DNA of 64,000 nt from Carboxylicivirga sp964602515 (GTDB taxonomy: Bacteria; Bacteroidota; Bacteroidia; Bacteroidales; Marinilabiliaceae). Numbering within the stretch: position 1 is the first letter of the stretch; every line of letters begins with the position of its first letter. The position numbers and the translations under genes are program-made. Positions 9,682 through 18,747 of this stretch are shown piece by piece. The DNA lies in assembly GCA_964602515.1 (NCBI GenBank), contig CAZRRJ010000004.1, positions 124,001 through 188,000 of the forward strand, read 5' to 3'. The notes beneath the pieces are model-generated. The model saw only the letters and a program-made list of their open reading frames with translations. It did no database searches and was not told the DNA's origin.

Positions 9682-10392
9682 ATGTACTTTGCAGAAAATA
9701 TTAAATTCTTACGCCAGAGAAAAAAACTTTCGCAGCATGATCTGGCATCTGTTCTGGAACTAACACGCACCACACTGGCTGGTTACGAAAAAAGCGTTCA
9801 ACCACCGTTTAAAACACTGGTAAAGTTTGCCGATTATTTTCAAATATCCCTGGATGCCCTTATTCGTTACGATTTAAGTGCTTTATCCGAATTTCAGCTG
9901 GGGCAAATAGAAGATGGTTTTGATATTGATGTTACAGGACAGAAGCTACGCCTGTTAACCATATCGGTAAATAAAGAAGGTAAAGAAAACATTGAGATGG
10001 TACCCGTAAAAGCACAAGCCGGGTACACGTCTGGTTATGGAGATATGGAGTTTATTGCTGCCTTACCTAAGTTCTCACTGCCTTTTCTGCCACAGGATAA
10101 AACTTACCGCACCTTTCAGATAAAAGGTGACTCAATGCTGCCTATACCTAACGGCACATGGGTAACAGGGTCGTATATTCAAAACTGGAAGACTCTTAAA
10201 GATGGTACACCGTGCATTATTGTTACCCAGGATGATGGCATTGTTTTTAAAATAGTATATAACCAGCTTGAAAAAAATCAGACCTTTTTATTGGTATCAA
10301 GCAATCCTGTTTACAAACCCTATACAATAGAAATAAAAAACATTGTTGAAATATGGAAATTTGAAACATATAATGGCTTTGAGATAAAGTAG
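9682..10392 (+). CDS. LexA-like HTH/S24 repressor
   Basis: 236 residues. The N-terminal Xre/Cro-type helix-turn-helix (about 5-60) reads KLSQHDLASVLELTRTTLAGYE. The C-terminal S24 peptidase domain has the LexA dyad: S151 in KGDSMLP and K190 in GIVFKIV. The A113-G114 bond in KAQAGYTSG matches the self-cleavage site of LexA and UmuD. Known mechanism: RecA filaments trigger self-cleavage and de-repress damage genes. It is transcribed away from the dinB/dnaE-like operon, so it is probably the cassette's own damage-sensitive repressor and autoregulated (inference). It differs from classical LexA, whose DNA-binding domain is a winged helix rather than an Xre fold. Confidence 0.85.
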   Translation: MYFAENIKFLRQRKKLSQHDLASVLELTRTTLAGYEKSVQPPFKTLVKFADYFQISLDALIRYDLSALSEFQLGQIEDGFDIDVTGQKLRLLTISVNKEGKENIEMVPVKAQAGYTSGYGDMEFIAALPKFSLPFLPQDKTYRTFQIKGDSMLPIPNGTWVTGSYIQNWKTLKDGTPCIIVTQDDGIVFKIVYNQLEKNQTFLLVSSNPVYKPYTIEIKNIVEIWKFETYNGFEIK

Positions 10393-10482
10393 GACATCCT
10401 AAACATCTCTTATAAATTTTATTAATTCGCATTAAACATTACCAGCTATTCACTATTTTCAAGCTCACAAACTCAAAGTACA

Positions 10483-13047
10483 ATGATAAAGTCTACTTTT
10501 ATTTGGCTAATACTGCTTACTCTTGCAAGCTGTTCTCTCTATCAGAAACCGGCTCCCGAATCCGGCGTTAGCAAGCACTTAGCTGCACAACGTGCCAAAG
10601 CCATATCTGATCTAAAATATCACCTGGCTATTGATGTGCCCGACTATAAGGATGAACCCATTGAAGGTGAGGCAAGCATACGCTTTGAACTAAATAAACA
10701 ACAAACTATCTATCTCGATTTTAAGGCCAAAGATGACCAGCTACATCAATTGATTATTAATAATGATACCATTAACAATCCACAAATAATTAATGAACAC
10801 ATTAAGCTGGACAAAAAATCATTATACAAAGGTAGCAACAACATTAAAGTACACTTTACTGCCGGTGATGGCGCGCTAAACCGCAACAACGATTATTTCT
10901 ACACCTTGTTTGTGCCAGACAGGGCACGAACAGCCATTCCATGCTTTGACCAGCCCGATATTAAAGGCCGCTTTTCTGTAGCAATGGATCTACCCGAAAA
11001 CTGGACCGGCGTAGCCAATGGCCAACAAACCATTAAACAAATTAAAGACGGTCGTATACAGCTTGTATTTGCCCCCTCACGACCAATAAGCACTTACCTG
11101 TGGGCTTTTACTGCTGGTAAATACCAATATACATCTGTATTATGGAAAAAGAAAAACATCGGCCTTTTTCATATGGTGGATGATACCGCTAAATTTAACC
11201 GCAACATAAACGAAGTATTCCGTCAAACAGTGGCCTCACTCGACTGGCTGGAGGACTTTACCGAATTTGATTATCCTTTTGCTACGTATAACCTGATAGC
11301 TATCCCATCTTTTCAATTTGGAGGAATGGAACACCCAGGAGCAACCTATTACCGTTCTGAAAAACTATTCCTGGATGAAAACCCCACACGCAACGAGGAA
11401 CTAAGCCGGGCTAACCTTATTGCACATGAAACAGCACATATGTGGTTTGGTGATTTAGTAACCATGCCATGGTTTAACGAGGTGTGGCTTAAAGAAGTGT
11501 TTGCCAATTTTATTGCTGATAAAATAACAGAGCCATGGTTTCCGGAGATGAATCATAAACTGCGTTTTATGCTGGCACACTTTCCGGCAGCATATGCCGT
11601 TGACCGCACCGAAGGAGCTAATCCTATTGGCCAGAAATTAAAGAACCTTAAAAATGCAGGCACATTATATGGTAGTATAATTTATCACAAGTCGCCTATA
11701 GTAATGAAACATTTAGAAAACATTGCTGGCGAAGAACACCTTAAAAAAGGTATACAGGAATATATCGCCAGGCATGCTTATGGTAATGCATCGTGGAACG
11801 ATTTAATTAGCTGTGTGGATAAATACACTGAGACAGACCTAAAAGTGTGGAGCAATGCCTGGGTATTTGAACCGGGAAGGCCTGTAATTTACTTTGAACC
11901 ATCGCGCCAGGGCGATAATACGTGGAAGCTGATGCAAACGGCTGAAAGTACACAACTCAGTAAAAAAGGTACATTCTGGCCACAAGAAATCAATACGGTA
12001 CAAAATGATACACTCCACTACCAGTACCAAATGTTTGATGCTGAAATGCGCATTGAGGAAAAACCAGAGCTTAATAATACCCTGTTCTTAGCTGACGAAA
12101 AAGGCTATGGGCTGGTTCGTATGACTGAACCACAAATAAAGTACTGGCTTGAGCATACCGTATTACTTAAAGATGAGCTTTTAAGAGGGCGCATGGTCAT
12201 TAACCTGCATGAGAATTTTCTGGATGGCAGCATCCACCCGGACACCTATATTAAATATTTACTCCATTTGATTAGTAAAGAGGAAAACCCATTATTAGTT
12301 AATCAATTATGCAGGCAGCTGCAAACCTGCTACTGGAACTTTTTACCGGTAAAGGAAAGAAGCTCATGGAGCAAAATCGCTGAACTCAGTCTGTGGGATT
12401 TTATGCAAAAAAGCTCCATACCAGCCAATAAAAAGACCCTCTTCCGCAGCTGGAGCAATATATGCCTTAGCGATACTGCAATTATGTATATGGGGCATTT
12501 ATTAAATAGAACTAAAACTCTTGAAGGCATTAGCCTGGGTGAACAGGACAGAATGAGCCTGCTTGCGCAGGTCTGCATCAAAAACCATCCGGAGGCACTG
12601 CAACTACAAGAGTTAGTGATGCAACAACTTAACAGCAGGCACAATAAAGAAAAACTGGCCTTTATACGTCCATCATTATCTTCCAATGCTGCTGACAGGG
12701 ATGCTTTTTTCCTTTCATTGGCCAAACCTGAAAACAGGCAAAAAGAGGCCTGGGTACAAAATGCACTTGCCAACCTGCATCATCCGCTCAGAACAAACCT
12801 GTCAGTACATTATTTACGCAGTACCATTGAACTGTTGGAAGAAATACAAACAACAGGCGATATCTTCTTCCCCATTGGTTGGCTGGGCAACAGCTTTGGC
12901 AGTCATTCATCAGAAGAAGCCTATACCATTGCAAATAATTTCTTACAAAATCATCCCAATTACCCGGAACACCTGGAATTAAAGATTTTGCAAAATATTG
13001 ATATGACAAAAAGAGCAAGCCGAACCAGGAAGAAATACTATAACTGA
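10483..13047 (+). CDS. M1 family metallopeptidase, lipoprotein (aminopeptidase N-like)
   Basis: 854 residues. A lipoprotein signal peptide ends in LASC, so it is probably anchored in the periplasm or outer membrane. The exopeptidase motif is GGMEHPG (E283), where GAMEN is usual. The zinc site HExxH-x18-E is complete: H315, E316, H319 and E338. The C-terminal half is the helical ERAP1-like domain. These enzymes remove N-terminal residues from peptides; in asaccharolytic or mixed-diet Bacteroidota they process imported or periplasmic peptides. It follows the repressor gene by 90 bp, but no functional link is evident. Confidence 0.92.
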   Translation: MIKSTFIWLILLTLASCSLYQKPAPESGVSKHLAAQRAKAISDLKYHLAIDVPDYKDEPIEGEASIRFELNKQQTIYLDFKAKDDQLHQLIINNDTINNPQIINEHIKLDKKSLYKGSNNIKVHFTAGDGALNRNNDYFYTLFVPDRARTAIPCFDQPDIKGRFSVAMDLPENWTGVANGQQTIKQIKDGRIQLVFAPSRPISTYLWAFTAGKYQYTSVLWKKKNIGLFHMVDDTAKFNRNINEVFRQTVASLDWLEDFTEFDYPFATYNLIAIPSFQFGGMEHPGATYYRSEKLFLDENPTRNEELSRANLIAHETAHMWFGDLVTMPWFNEVWLKEVFANFIADKITEPWFPEMNHKLRFMLAHFPAAYAVDRTEGANPIGQKLKNLKNAGTLYGSIIYHKSPIVMKHLENIAGEEHLKKGIQEYIARHAYGNASWNDLISCVDKYTETDLKVWSNAWVFEPGRPVIYFEPSRQGDNTWKLMQTAESTQLSKKGTFWPQEINTVQNDTLHYQYQMFDAEMRIEEKPELNNTLFLADEKGYGLVRMTEPQIKYWLEHTVLLKDELLRGRMVINLHENFLDGSIHPDTYIKYLLHLISKEENPLLVNQLCRQLQTCYWNFLPVKERSSWSKIAELSLWDFMQKSSIPANKKTLFRSWSNICLSDTAIMYMGHLLNRTKTLEGISLGEQDRMSLLAQVCIKNHPEALQLQELVMQQLNSRHNKEKLAFIRPSLSSNAADRDAFFLSLAKPENRQKEAWVQNALANLHHPLRTNLSVHYLRSTIELLEEIQTTGDIFFPIGWLGNSFGSHSSEEAYTIANNFLQNHPNYPEHLELKILQNIDMTKRASRTRKKYYN

Positions 13048-13085
13048 AGGTCGTATGTCACACCATAATTCAAAGGGTGTCGTAA

Positions 13086-13175
13086 AAATGGGTTAATGAG
13101 TACGAGTCTATTGCAAAACTGGCCCTTGACGAACAACCACAGTTGCTTGAAAAACTAGGGATAGTGGTGAAATAA
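13086..13175 (+). pseudogene. Possible C-terminal remnant of a lost gene
   Basis: After a stop codon, 29 codons read as a plausible protein end (KWVNEYESIAKLALDEQPQL and on to GIVVK, then a stop). There is no start codon and no upstream continuation. The amphipathic composition looks coding, but no family was recognised. It may also be chance. Confidence 0.3.
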
Positions 13176-13330
13176 AGAGTAGGCCTGGCAGACTGTATTA
13201 AAACCTGTTGGATTTAAATTACACAACACCCCTTTAACACAAGAAAGGCAAACGCTCCTTACCCATTTTGAGGGTTTCTCTTAACACTAATTATAAAGTG
13301 ACTGCCAGTTTAGTTATAAACAAAAAAAGA

Positions 13331-13390
13331 ACCCGGCTAAAAGTGAATACCAATAATTTGCAAGTAGAAGTATTCAGAATATTGCCGGGC
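13331..13390 (+). promoter_or_regulatory. Nested inverted repeats in the 5' leader of the protease-like gene
   Basis: CCCGGC (about 13331) pairs with GCCGGG (about 13385), and inside that GAATAC pairs with GTATTC. Together they form a two-part stem of about 60 nt ending some 30 bases before the ATG at 13422. It could be a terminator-like attenuator or an mRNA leader structure. Confidence 0.4.
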
Positions 13391-13421
13391 TCACGCATTA
13401 AAATTGTATAAAAACAAAAGT

Positions 13422-14987
13422 ATGAAAAAAAAGGTTTTAAACTACTTTATGTTATTAGCAGTATTAGTTGGGGTAATGTTTACTTCGTGCCAGAAGGATA
13501 AACTGGAAAATACAATTGTTACAGACCAAACAAGCTCAGCTATTGAAAATACAGATAATGAAGAAGGTATTCCTGTTAATGCCACAGTTCTTGGCAAAAA
13601 ATTAGAAAACCCGTATTCTGTAGAGAATATGAAAAAAGCACTAAACAAGTTAAAATCAACCAATACATCTAAATCTATATCAACACAAGGTATTGAAATT
13701 GAAACAACTCATTTATATGTGCGTTTTTTGCCCCGCTCTGAAGAAGAGTTAAGCATATTAAAAAAAGACACGCTTTTAGATATATTTGATTATCCTTTAG
13801 ATTATGAAATAGAAGAAGAAGGCATATACTATCACGATCCTTCATTGCCCGATTCTGTAATTACATGGCAATATACAGTTGTAGATCCGGATTATGACTT
13901 TCCTCCACTTAAGTATGAAATATTATCAGAATTATATATACTGGAAGAAGAGGACAATGAAGAGGAAGAACCTGTATTAAAAAGTGCAAACGTAAATTAT
14001 ATTAGCTGGTTAGCACTTGAAGATAAAGCTTTGGAAATAACAGGTAATTTAGAAGAAAAAGATAATGATCAGGAAGCCCAGTTAAAAGGTTGGTTTAGCA
14101 GAAGAAAAAAATGGCGCCCGGCTGGAAGAATAACTGCAAATGGCAAACCTATTGTAGGATGTATGGTACGAGCAAGACGATGGTTTACAGTACGTAGAGG
14201 TTATACTGATTCCTCCGGTTATTTTTCTTGTAGCGGAAGGTTTAGAAGAGATGTTAATTATAGTATATAGTGGGAGCGATACTACTGGGATATTAGAAGT
14301 GGCACCTGGGGACAAGCTATTTATAATGGACCTAAAAAACAAGGAGACTGGAATTTAAATATTACAGGAGGAAAATCACTTAGGTATGCCTTTATTCACC
14401 AGGCAGCATACGATTATTTTTACCGTAACCCATTTGGCACACAAAAACCATTTGAAAAACGATGGTATAGGTCAACTTTAAAAATTGGCTATTACGATAA
14501 GTATGGAAATAATAAATCAGCTGATTTTACCAAGTGGAGAAACTGGTTTACCTGGCCACATATAAGGATATATAAAGGAACCAATAAAGACAGGACTACA
14601 ACAGAAATTTATGCCTCAACCATACATGAGTTAGCACACTCGGCACACTGGCAACTTATTGTTAAAGCCAAAGGTTCAAACCGACTTAATGATTATATGA
14701 ATGCAGATAAAGAACTTTGTGAAAGTTGGGCAGTTGGAATGCAAACGCTTTTTACTCGCCGGTTTGTTAATAGTAATTACGATAGATATAACAATAAATA
14801 TACATATAAGAGAGATGTAGATTATTCTGAAATTGTATTGGAATTGACTGAATTAGCAAACTATACTGTTCGCGAACTTGAGCAATGTTTAATAGGAGCA
14901 AACAGCTTGAATAAATGGCAAACTAACATTAGTAATAAATACAACAGAGATGAAAAAACATTGGATAATATTTTTAGTCAGTATTAG
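13422..14987 (+). pseudogene. HELAH metalloprotease-like lipoprotein gene broken by one in-frame amber codon
   Basis: The frame from ATG 13422 runs 521 codons to the TAG at 14985-14987, with a single internal TAG (14268-14270, codon 283). Sequence on both sides is coding-like and in the same frame. The start is at 13422 because that ATG opens a lipoprotein signal (MKKKVLNYF to the lipobox FTSC). The first half has an acidic linker and a carboxypeptidase-regulatory-like fold (GRITANGKPIVGCMVRARRW). The second half carries HELAH (H402, E403, H406), an HExxH zinc-protease signature, followed by ELCESWAVGMQTLF. TAG ends many other genes here, so recoding is unlikely: this is a fresh nonsense mutation or a sequence error. 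The 3' end overlaps the next lipoprotein gene by 38 bases. No family name was recognised. Confidence 0.72.
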
Positions 14988-15426
14988 CATTGCATTATAT
15001 TCTTGCTCCAAATCCGACTATGGAGGTAGTGCTGAATTCTACTATATCAATCAATCGGGGACAAAAATAATTGGTAAAACTTATTCCATATATAAAGATT
15101 CTTCCAGTTTTGAAATACAAGTGGGAGATACGATGTATTACGAAACACCAGATCCCTGGTTTACCGAAAAGAAAGCAAATCCTGAAGAAGCTTTTTCTCC
15201 AACAGGCATTTTTTCTGATTCTGTATATATTACTTTTGATACTCTAAAGTATTTTATATTCTCCAGAAAATACAAATATGGAGAAAATCAAAGTTGTCAG
15301 GATTTACGCTCTGTATTCTGTATGGATGAATATAAAATTGAAAGAATTGGAGACAGGCATTTCAGGTTTTATTACAATTTTACAGAAGCCGATTACAAGA
15401 ATGCTGAGGCTATTAAAAACAAATAA
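14950..15426 (+). CDS. Small lipoprotein overlapping the protease-like gene (paralogue 1)
   Basis: 158 residues. The signal peptide MKKHWIIFLVSISIALYSC has a lipobox cysteine at residue 19. The mature part is unrecognised and ends with YKIERIGDRHFRFYYNFTEA. Its first 38 bases lie inside the end of the upstream protease-like frame, so translation is likely coupled. The next lipoprotein (15582) shares the same signal-peptide pattern, the SDY/TDY after the cysteine and a related C-terminal Y-x-ER-GD-x-x-F pattern, so the two are diverged paralogues. The role is unknown; a partner or inhibitor of the HELAH protein is one hypothesis. Confidence 0.7.
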   Translation: MKKHWIIFLVSISIALYSCSKSDYGGSAEFYYINQSGTKIIGKTYSIYKDSSSFEIQVGDTMYYETPDPWFTEKKANPEEAFSPTGIFSDSVYITFDTLKYFIFSRKYKYGENQSCQDLRSVFCMDEYKIERIGDRHFRFYYNFTEADYKNAEAIKNK

Positions 15427-15451
15427 TCATAACAGGAGAAATATCTGTTCT

Positions 15452-15619
15452 TTTGATATTTCTCCTACTGTACATCTATTGTTTACATTAAGCTATACCA
15501 AAGAATTTAATAATGCTTTGATTGGTGCAAGCACTTTTAATGAATGGAGAGATAATATTAAATCAAAATACAACAAAAGCTATGAAAACAAAGTGGATAA
15601 TATTTTTGCTGGCTATTAA
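15452..15619 (+). pseudogene. Duplicated 3' tail of the HELAH protease-like gene
   Basis: This frame ends NNALIGASTFNEWRDNIKSK, then KVDNIFAGY and a stop. It matches the end of the gene at 13422-14987 (ECLIGANSLNKWQTNISNK, then TLDNIFSQY and a stop). Similarity fades upstream of about 15452, and the region before it belongs to the previous lipoprotein, so only a tail of the second protease copy survives. It overlaps the start of the next lipoprotein exactly as in the intact pair. Confidence 0.65.
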
Positions 15620-16100
15620 TACATTAACATTAGCTTGCACTAAAACCGATTACAGCGTTCTAAGAAAGGTTACTTTTGAAAATACAACTACAACCCACAT
15701 ACAACTTACTTTGCAAGGGAATATTATTGAAATAGCAGCAACTCCCAATTCTTCAATTGGAGATTATGAGTGGAGTCCGTTTCTACTAAATGATACCTCC
15801 CGTACTATATCAATCGATCCGGAAAGTAGTACAGTTATCTTTGTTGAATCAATGGGATCAACAAATAAAGTGGCCCCGGATATAGTTCCACAGAAAGAGA
15901 TTGGAGATATGATAGGTTGGAAAGAATGTTTAGGGGATTCCATGAGTATACAACTGGGAGCTACAAAAACTATAAAGTACAAACGTTCAAACCTGATCGG
16001 GAAATATTCTCCTTATAATGGATTCAATTATAGCGTTGAGCGCACAGGAGATTTAGAATTTAACCTCACATACACATTTTTAGATGAACATACTAAATAA
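15582..16100 (+). CDS. Small lipoprotein overlapping a protease-tail relic (paralogue 2)
   Basis: 172 residues from the ATG at 15582. An upstream in-frame ATG at 15522 would put 20 residues before the signal peptide, so 15582 is preferred: MKTKWIIFLLAINTLTLAC is a clean lipoprotein signal. The C-terminus (YSVERTGDLEFNLTYTF) resembles the end of the lipoprotein at 14950. Its first 38 bases overlap the protease-tail relic, mirroring the first pair. Function is unknown. The tandem arrangement indicates a duplication of protease tail plus lipoprotein. Confidence 0.7.
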   Translation: MKTKWIIFLLAINTLTLACTKTDYSVLRKVTFENTTTTHIQLTLQGNIIEIAATPNSSIGDYEWSPFLLNDTSRTISIDPESSTVIFVESMGSTNKVAPDIVPQKEIGDMIGWKECLGDSMSIQLGATKTIKYKRSNLIGKYSPYNGFNYSVERTGDLEFNLTYTFLDEHTK

Positions 16101-16401
16101 TGAGATTTCCAAGCCTATTTTTTCAGTTCAGTAAAACACAATAGAAGCTGGAAAGGCATTAGAATGTATTTTAGATAAAAAAATATGGACAGCTATTCGT
16201 GATTGAATAGCTGTCACTTGTTATCACTAATTTTATTAAGAACGCTTAAATGATATATTCCCACATGTTTAACCCTATATTCTCTTGTTAAAAAAAAAAT
16301 GAAACGAACATGTAAATTCAATTATTAAATTTTCACACAGGAAAAAATGATTGAATTAACTTGAGAGTTCCATATGGCAAATGAAAGCAAATTATAATCA
16401 T
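16101..16401. other. Intergenic region with hairpin
   Basis: It contains a perfect 11-bp hairpin at 16188-16215 (GACAGCTATTC and its complement, 6-base loop), probably ending the lipoprotein transcripts. The rest is AT-rich without recognisable signals. Confidence 0.5.
16188..16215 (+). terminator. Hairpin after the lipoprotein cluster
   Basis: The perfect 11-bp stem has a 6-base loop and sits about 90 bp after the last lipoprotein stop. There is no long T-run behind it, so it may be a weak terminator or an mRNA-stabilising structure. Confidence 0.45.
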
Positions 16402-16968
16402 ATGAAATACTTAATATCAACACTATTAATCTTTTTTCTGGCAAACTCTAAAAACAACGCACAAGAAGCCAGTGTAGAAAAAAATGTTTGGGGCATTCAG
16501 GCAGGTATTTATCCTTTATCAGTTTATAATGAGGCAAAGCTTACAAATACTATTGCCTTACGCAGTGAAGTATTTTTAGGCTTCGGATGGTCAGGTTATT
16601 CCGGTAATTCTACCTGGGAAATATTACCCTACATAAGTGCAGAACCACGTTGGTATTACAATATACAAAGGCGGGTAAATAAGAATAAACAAATAAATAA
16701 TAACAGTGGCAACTACCTGTCGGTATTAATGGGGCTTCAGCCCGGTTTCGGAATAACATCACATGAAACAACGCTATATCCTGTGCTGTATTTTGTTCCT
16801 ACCTATGGGTTAAGGCGTAATATTGGTAAGCGTTTTAATTTTGAGGCTGCTTTTGGAGTAGGTTATGGATGGGAGTTTAAAAATTATACCTCCAACGGTA
16901 CTACGTATAATGATACAGAATCAGGTACTGTAACAAATATTCGTTTAGCAATAGGCTATATGTTTTAA
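16402..16968 (+). CDS. Small outer-membrane beta-barrel-like protein
   Basis: 188 residues from the preferred ATG at 16402. The earlier ATG (16381) would add seven residues before the signal MKYLISTLLIFFLANSKNNA. The mature protein has alternating hydrophobic strands rich in G, Y and W (for example RSEVFLGFGW and FGVGYGWEF) and ends in RLAIGYMF, the terminal aromatic expected of outer-membrane barrels. No specific family or ligand was recognised. It is monocistronic, closed by a strong hairpin at 16999-17027. Confidence 0.6.
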   Translation: MKYLISTLLIFFLANSKNNAQEASVEKNVWGIQAGIYPLSVYNEAKLTNTIALRSEVFLGFGWSGYSGNSTWEILPYISAEPRWYYNIQRRVNKNKQINNNSGNYLSVLMGLQPGFGITSHETTLYPVLYFVPTYGLRRNIGKRFNFEAAFGVGYGWEFKNYTSNGTTYNDTESGTVTNIRLAIGYMF

Positions 16969-16994
16969 GCATGATATACTATACATATTTCTAA

Positions 16995-17032
16995 AACAAA
17001 AGCCCGGCTCATTACGAACCGGGCTTTACTCT
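16995..17032. terminator. Bidirectional terminator between the barrel gene and guaB
   Basis: AAAGCCCGG (16999-17007) pairs perfectly with CCGGGCTTT (17019-17027). A-rich and T-rich flanks serve both convergent genes. Confidence 0.8.
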
Positions 17033-17074
17033 TCACTGTTATCTTTTATCTATAAACTTTTAACATTCCCACCA

Positions 17075-18544
17075 CTACCTTGAATAGTTCGGTGCTTCAC
17101 GTGTAATGGTTACATCATGCGGGTGACTCTCGTTCATACCTGCATTAGATATTTTCGTAAACTTTGCCTTATGAAGGTCAGCAATAGTAGCGGCTCCGCA
17201 ATACCCCATACCTGCACGTAATCCACCAATTAACTGGTAAATCACTTCATATAAGGTGCCTTTATATGGTACACGAGCCGAAATTCCTTCTGGCACCAAC
17301 TTCTTAATATCATCTTCCACATCCTGGAAATAACGATCTTTAGAACCTTGCTGCATCGCTTCAACAGATCCCATTCCACGGTACGACTTAAATTTACGTC
17401 CGTTATAAATAATCGTATCACCCGGCGACTCATCTACCCCGGCAAATAAGCCTCCTAACATTACTGAGTGTGCGCCTGCTGCCAATGCTTTAACAATATC
17501 GCCTGAGTAACGAATACCACCATCAGCAATAACTGGCACACCTGTTCCTTCTAATGCCGTTGCCACATCATAAATGGCTGACAATTGCGGAACTCCAACA
17601 CCAGCAATAACACGCGTTGTACAGATAGAACCCGGGCCAATACCTACTTTAACACCATCGGCACCAGCTTTTACCAAATCAAGTGCTGCCTTAGCAGTAG
17701 CTATATTGCCAACTACAATCTCAAGGGTTGGGTATTTCTCTTTCGCCTTCTTTAATGTTTCTAATACACCAACACTATGTCCGTGTGCAGTATCAATAAC
17801 TATAGCATCAACATTGGCTTTTACCAAAGCATCAATACGATCAAACGTATCAGCAGTAACGCCTACACCGGCAGCCACACGCAAACGGCCTTTTTCATCT
17901 TTACAGGCAAATGGCTTATCCTTTGCTTTGGTAATATCTTTATAAGTAACCAAACCAATCAACTTATTATTATTATCGACTACCGGTAACTTTTCAATTT
18001 TATATTGCTGAAGAATGGCAGCTGCCTTCTCCAGGTCAGTTGTTGTATTGGTCGTAACCAGGTTTTCGGTTGTCATTACCTCATCAATCAAACGTGCCAT
18101 ATCCGGCTCAAACCGAAGATCACGGTTAGTAACGATACCTACCAGGTAACCATACTGGTCAACAACAGGTATACCACCAATTTTATATTCTTTCATTAAA
18201 TCCAACGCCTGCCCTACAGTACTACCTTGCAAAATAGTAACCGGGTCGTAAATCATACCATTCTCGGCACGTTTTACTGTTTCAACCTGTTTGGCCTGAT
18301 CTTGTATAGGCATGTTTTTATGAATCACACCAATACCGCCTTCACGGGCAATAGCAATTGCTAAGCGTGCCTCAGTAACTGTATCCATAGCAGCCGATAC
18401 AATTGGCGTATTCACAACAATGTTTTTGGAGAAAAGACCATTTAACTTCACATCGCGTGGTAATACCTGTGAGTATGCAGGTATGAGTAGTACATCATCA
18501 AATGTTAAGCCTTCCGAAACGATTTTATCCTCAGTAAATGACAT
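17075..18544 (-). CDS. guaB: Inosine-5'-monophosphate dehydrogenase
   Basis: 489 residues from ATG 18544 (MSFTEDKIVSEGLTFDDVLL). The longer frame to 18589 adds 15 atypical residues. It has the TIM-barrel catalytic domain with tandem CBS domains (about 95-215), the catalytic cysteine C308 in GPGSICTTRV, and the mobile flap further on. It oxidises IMP to XMP with NAD, the rate-setting step of GMP synthesis. A TACTTTTG box (complement of 18578-18585) lies about 35 bp upstream of the start and fits the Bacteroidota -7 element, although the matching -33 element is poor. Monocistronic. Confidence 0.97.
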   Translation of the reverse strand: MSFTEDKIVSEGLTFDDVLLIPAYSQVLPRDVKLNGLFSKNIVVNTPIVSAAMDTVTEARLAIAIAREGGIGVIHKNMPIQDQAKQVETVKRAENGMIYDPVTILQGSTVGQALDLMKEYKIGGIPVVDQYGYLVGIVTNRDLRFEPDMARLIDEVMTTENLVTTNTTTDLEKAAAILQQYKIEKLPVVDNNNKLIGLVTYKDITKAKDKPFACKDEKGRLRVAAGVGVTADTFDRIDALVKANVDAIVIDTAHGHSVGVLETLKKAKEKYPTLEIVVGNIATAKAALDLVKAGADGVKVGIGPGSICTTRVIAGVGVPQLSAIYDVATALEGTGVPVIADGGIRYSGDIVKALAAGAHSVMLGGLFAGVDESPGDTIIYNGRKFKSYRGMGSVEAMQQGSKDRYFQDVEDDIKKLVPEGISARVPYKGTLYEVIYQLIGGLRAGMGYCGAATIADLHKAKFTKISNAGMNESHPHDVTITREAPNYSR

Positions 18545-18747
18545 GGAACCTTGTTTTTGGGGATTAAAAAATTTTGGCAAAAGTAGCAAAAATTATAACA
18601 CAGCATGTTGATTTCTCAAATATTACAACCTTATTTTAATTAAGTCAACAGGCAAACATTACTAATCAGTAGTTTAAACGTACAAACAAACTTTTCTGTC
18701 CTCCCCTGTGTATTGCCATGTAACTAATTTCATAACTTTATCGCCTC

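Larger units (their letters stand above)
13048..13421. other. Intergenic region with gene-tail remnant and structured leader
   Basis: Two things are visible: a 29-codon stretch that reads like the C-terminus of a lost gene (13086-13175), and nested inverted repeats at 13331-13390 just before the next start codon. Nothing else is recognisable. Confidence 0.5.

Noticed and set aside
12330..12773. A 147-codon antisense frame with many cysteines
   Set aside because: It is fully inside the M1 aminopeptidase gene, with no domain and composition of an antisense shadow.
14268..14270. Recoding of TAG as an amino acid
   Set aside because: TAG is used as the ordinary final stop of several intact genes in the window and no recoding signal or suppressor tRNA was seen.
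15278..15577. N-terminal part of an open frame overlapping the first small lipoprotein gene
   Set aside because: Only its last part (from about 15452) matches the protease tail; the rest is an out-of-frame shadow of the lipoprotein gene.
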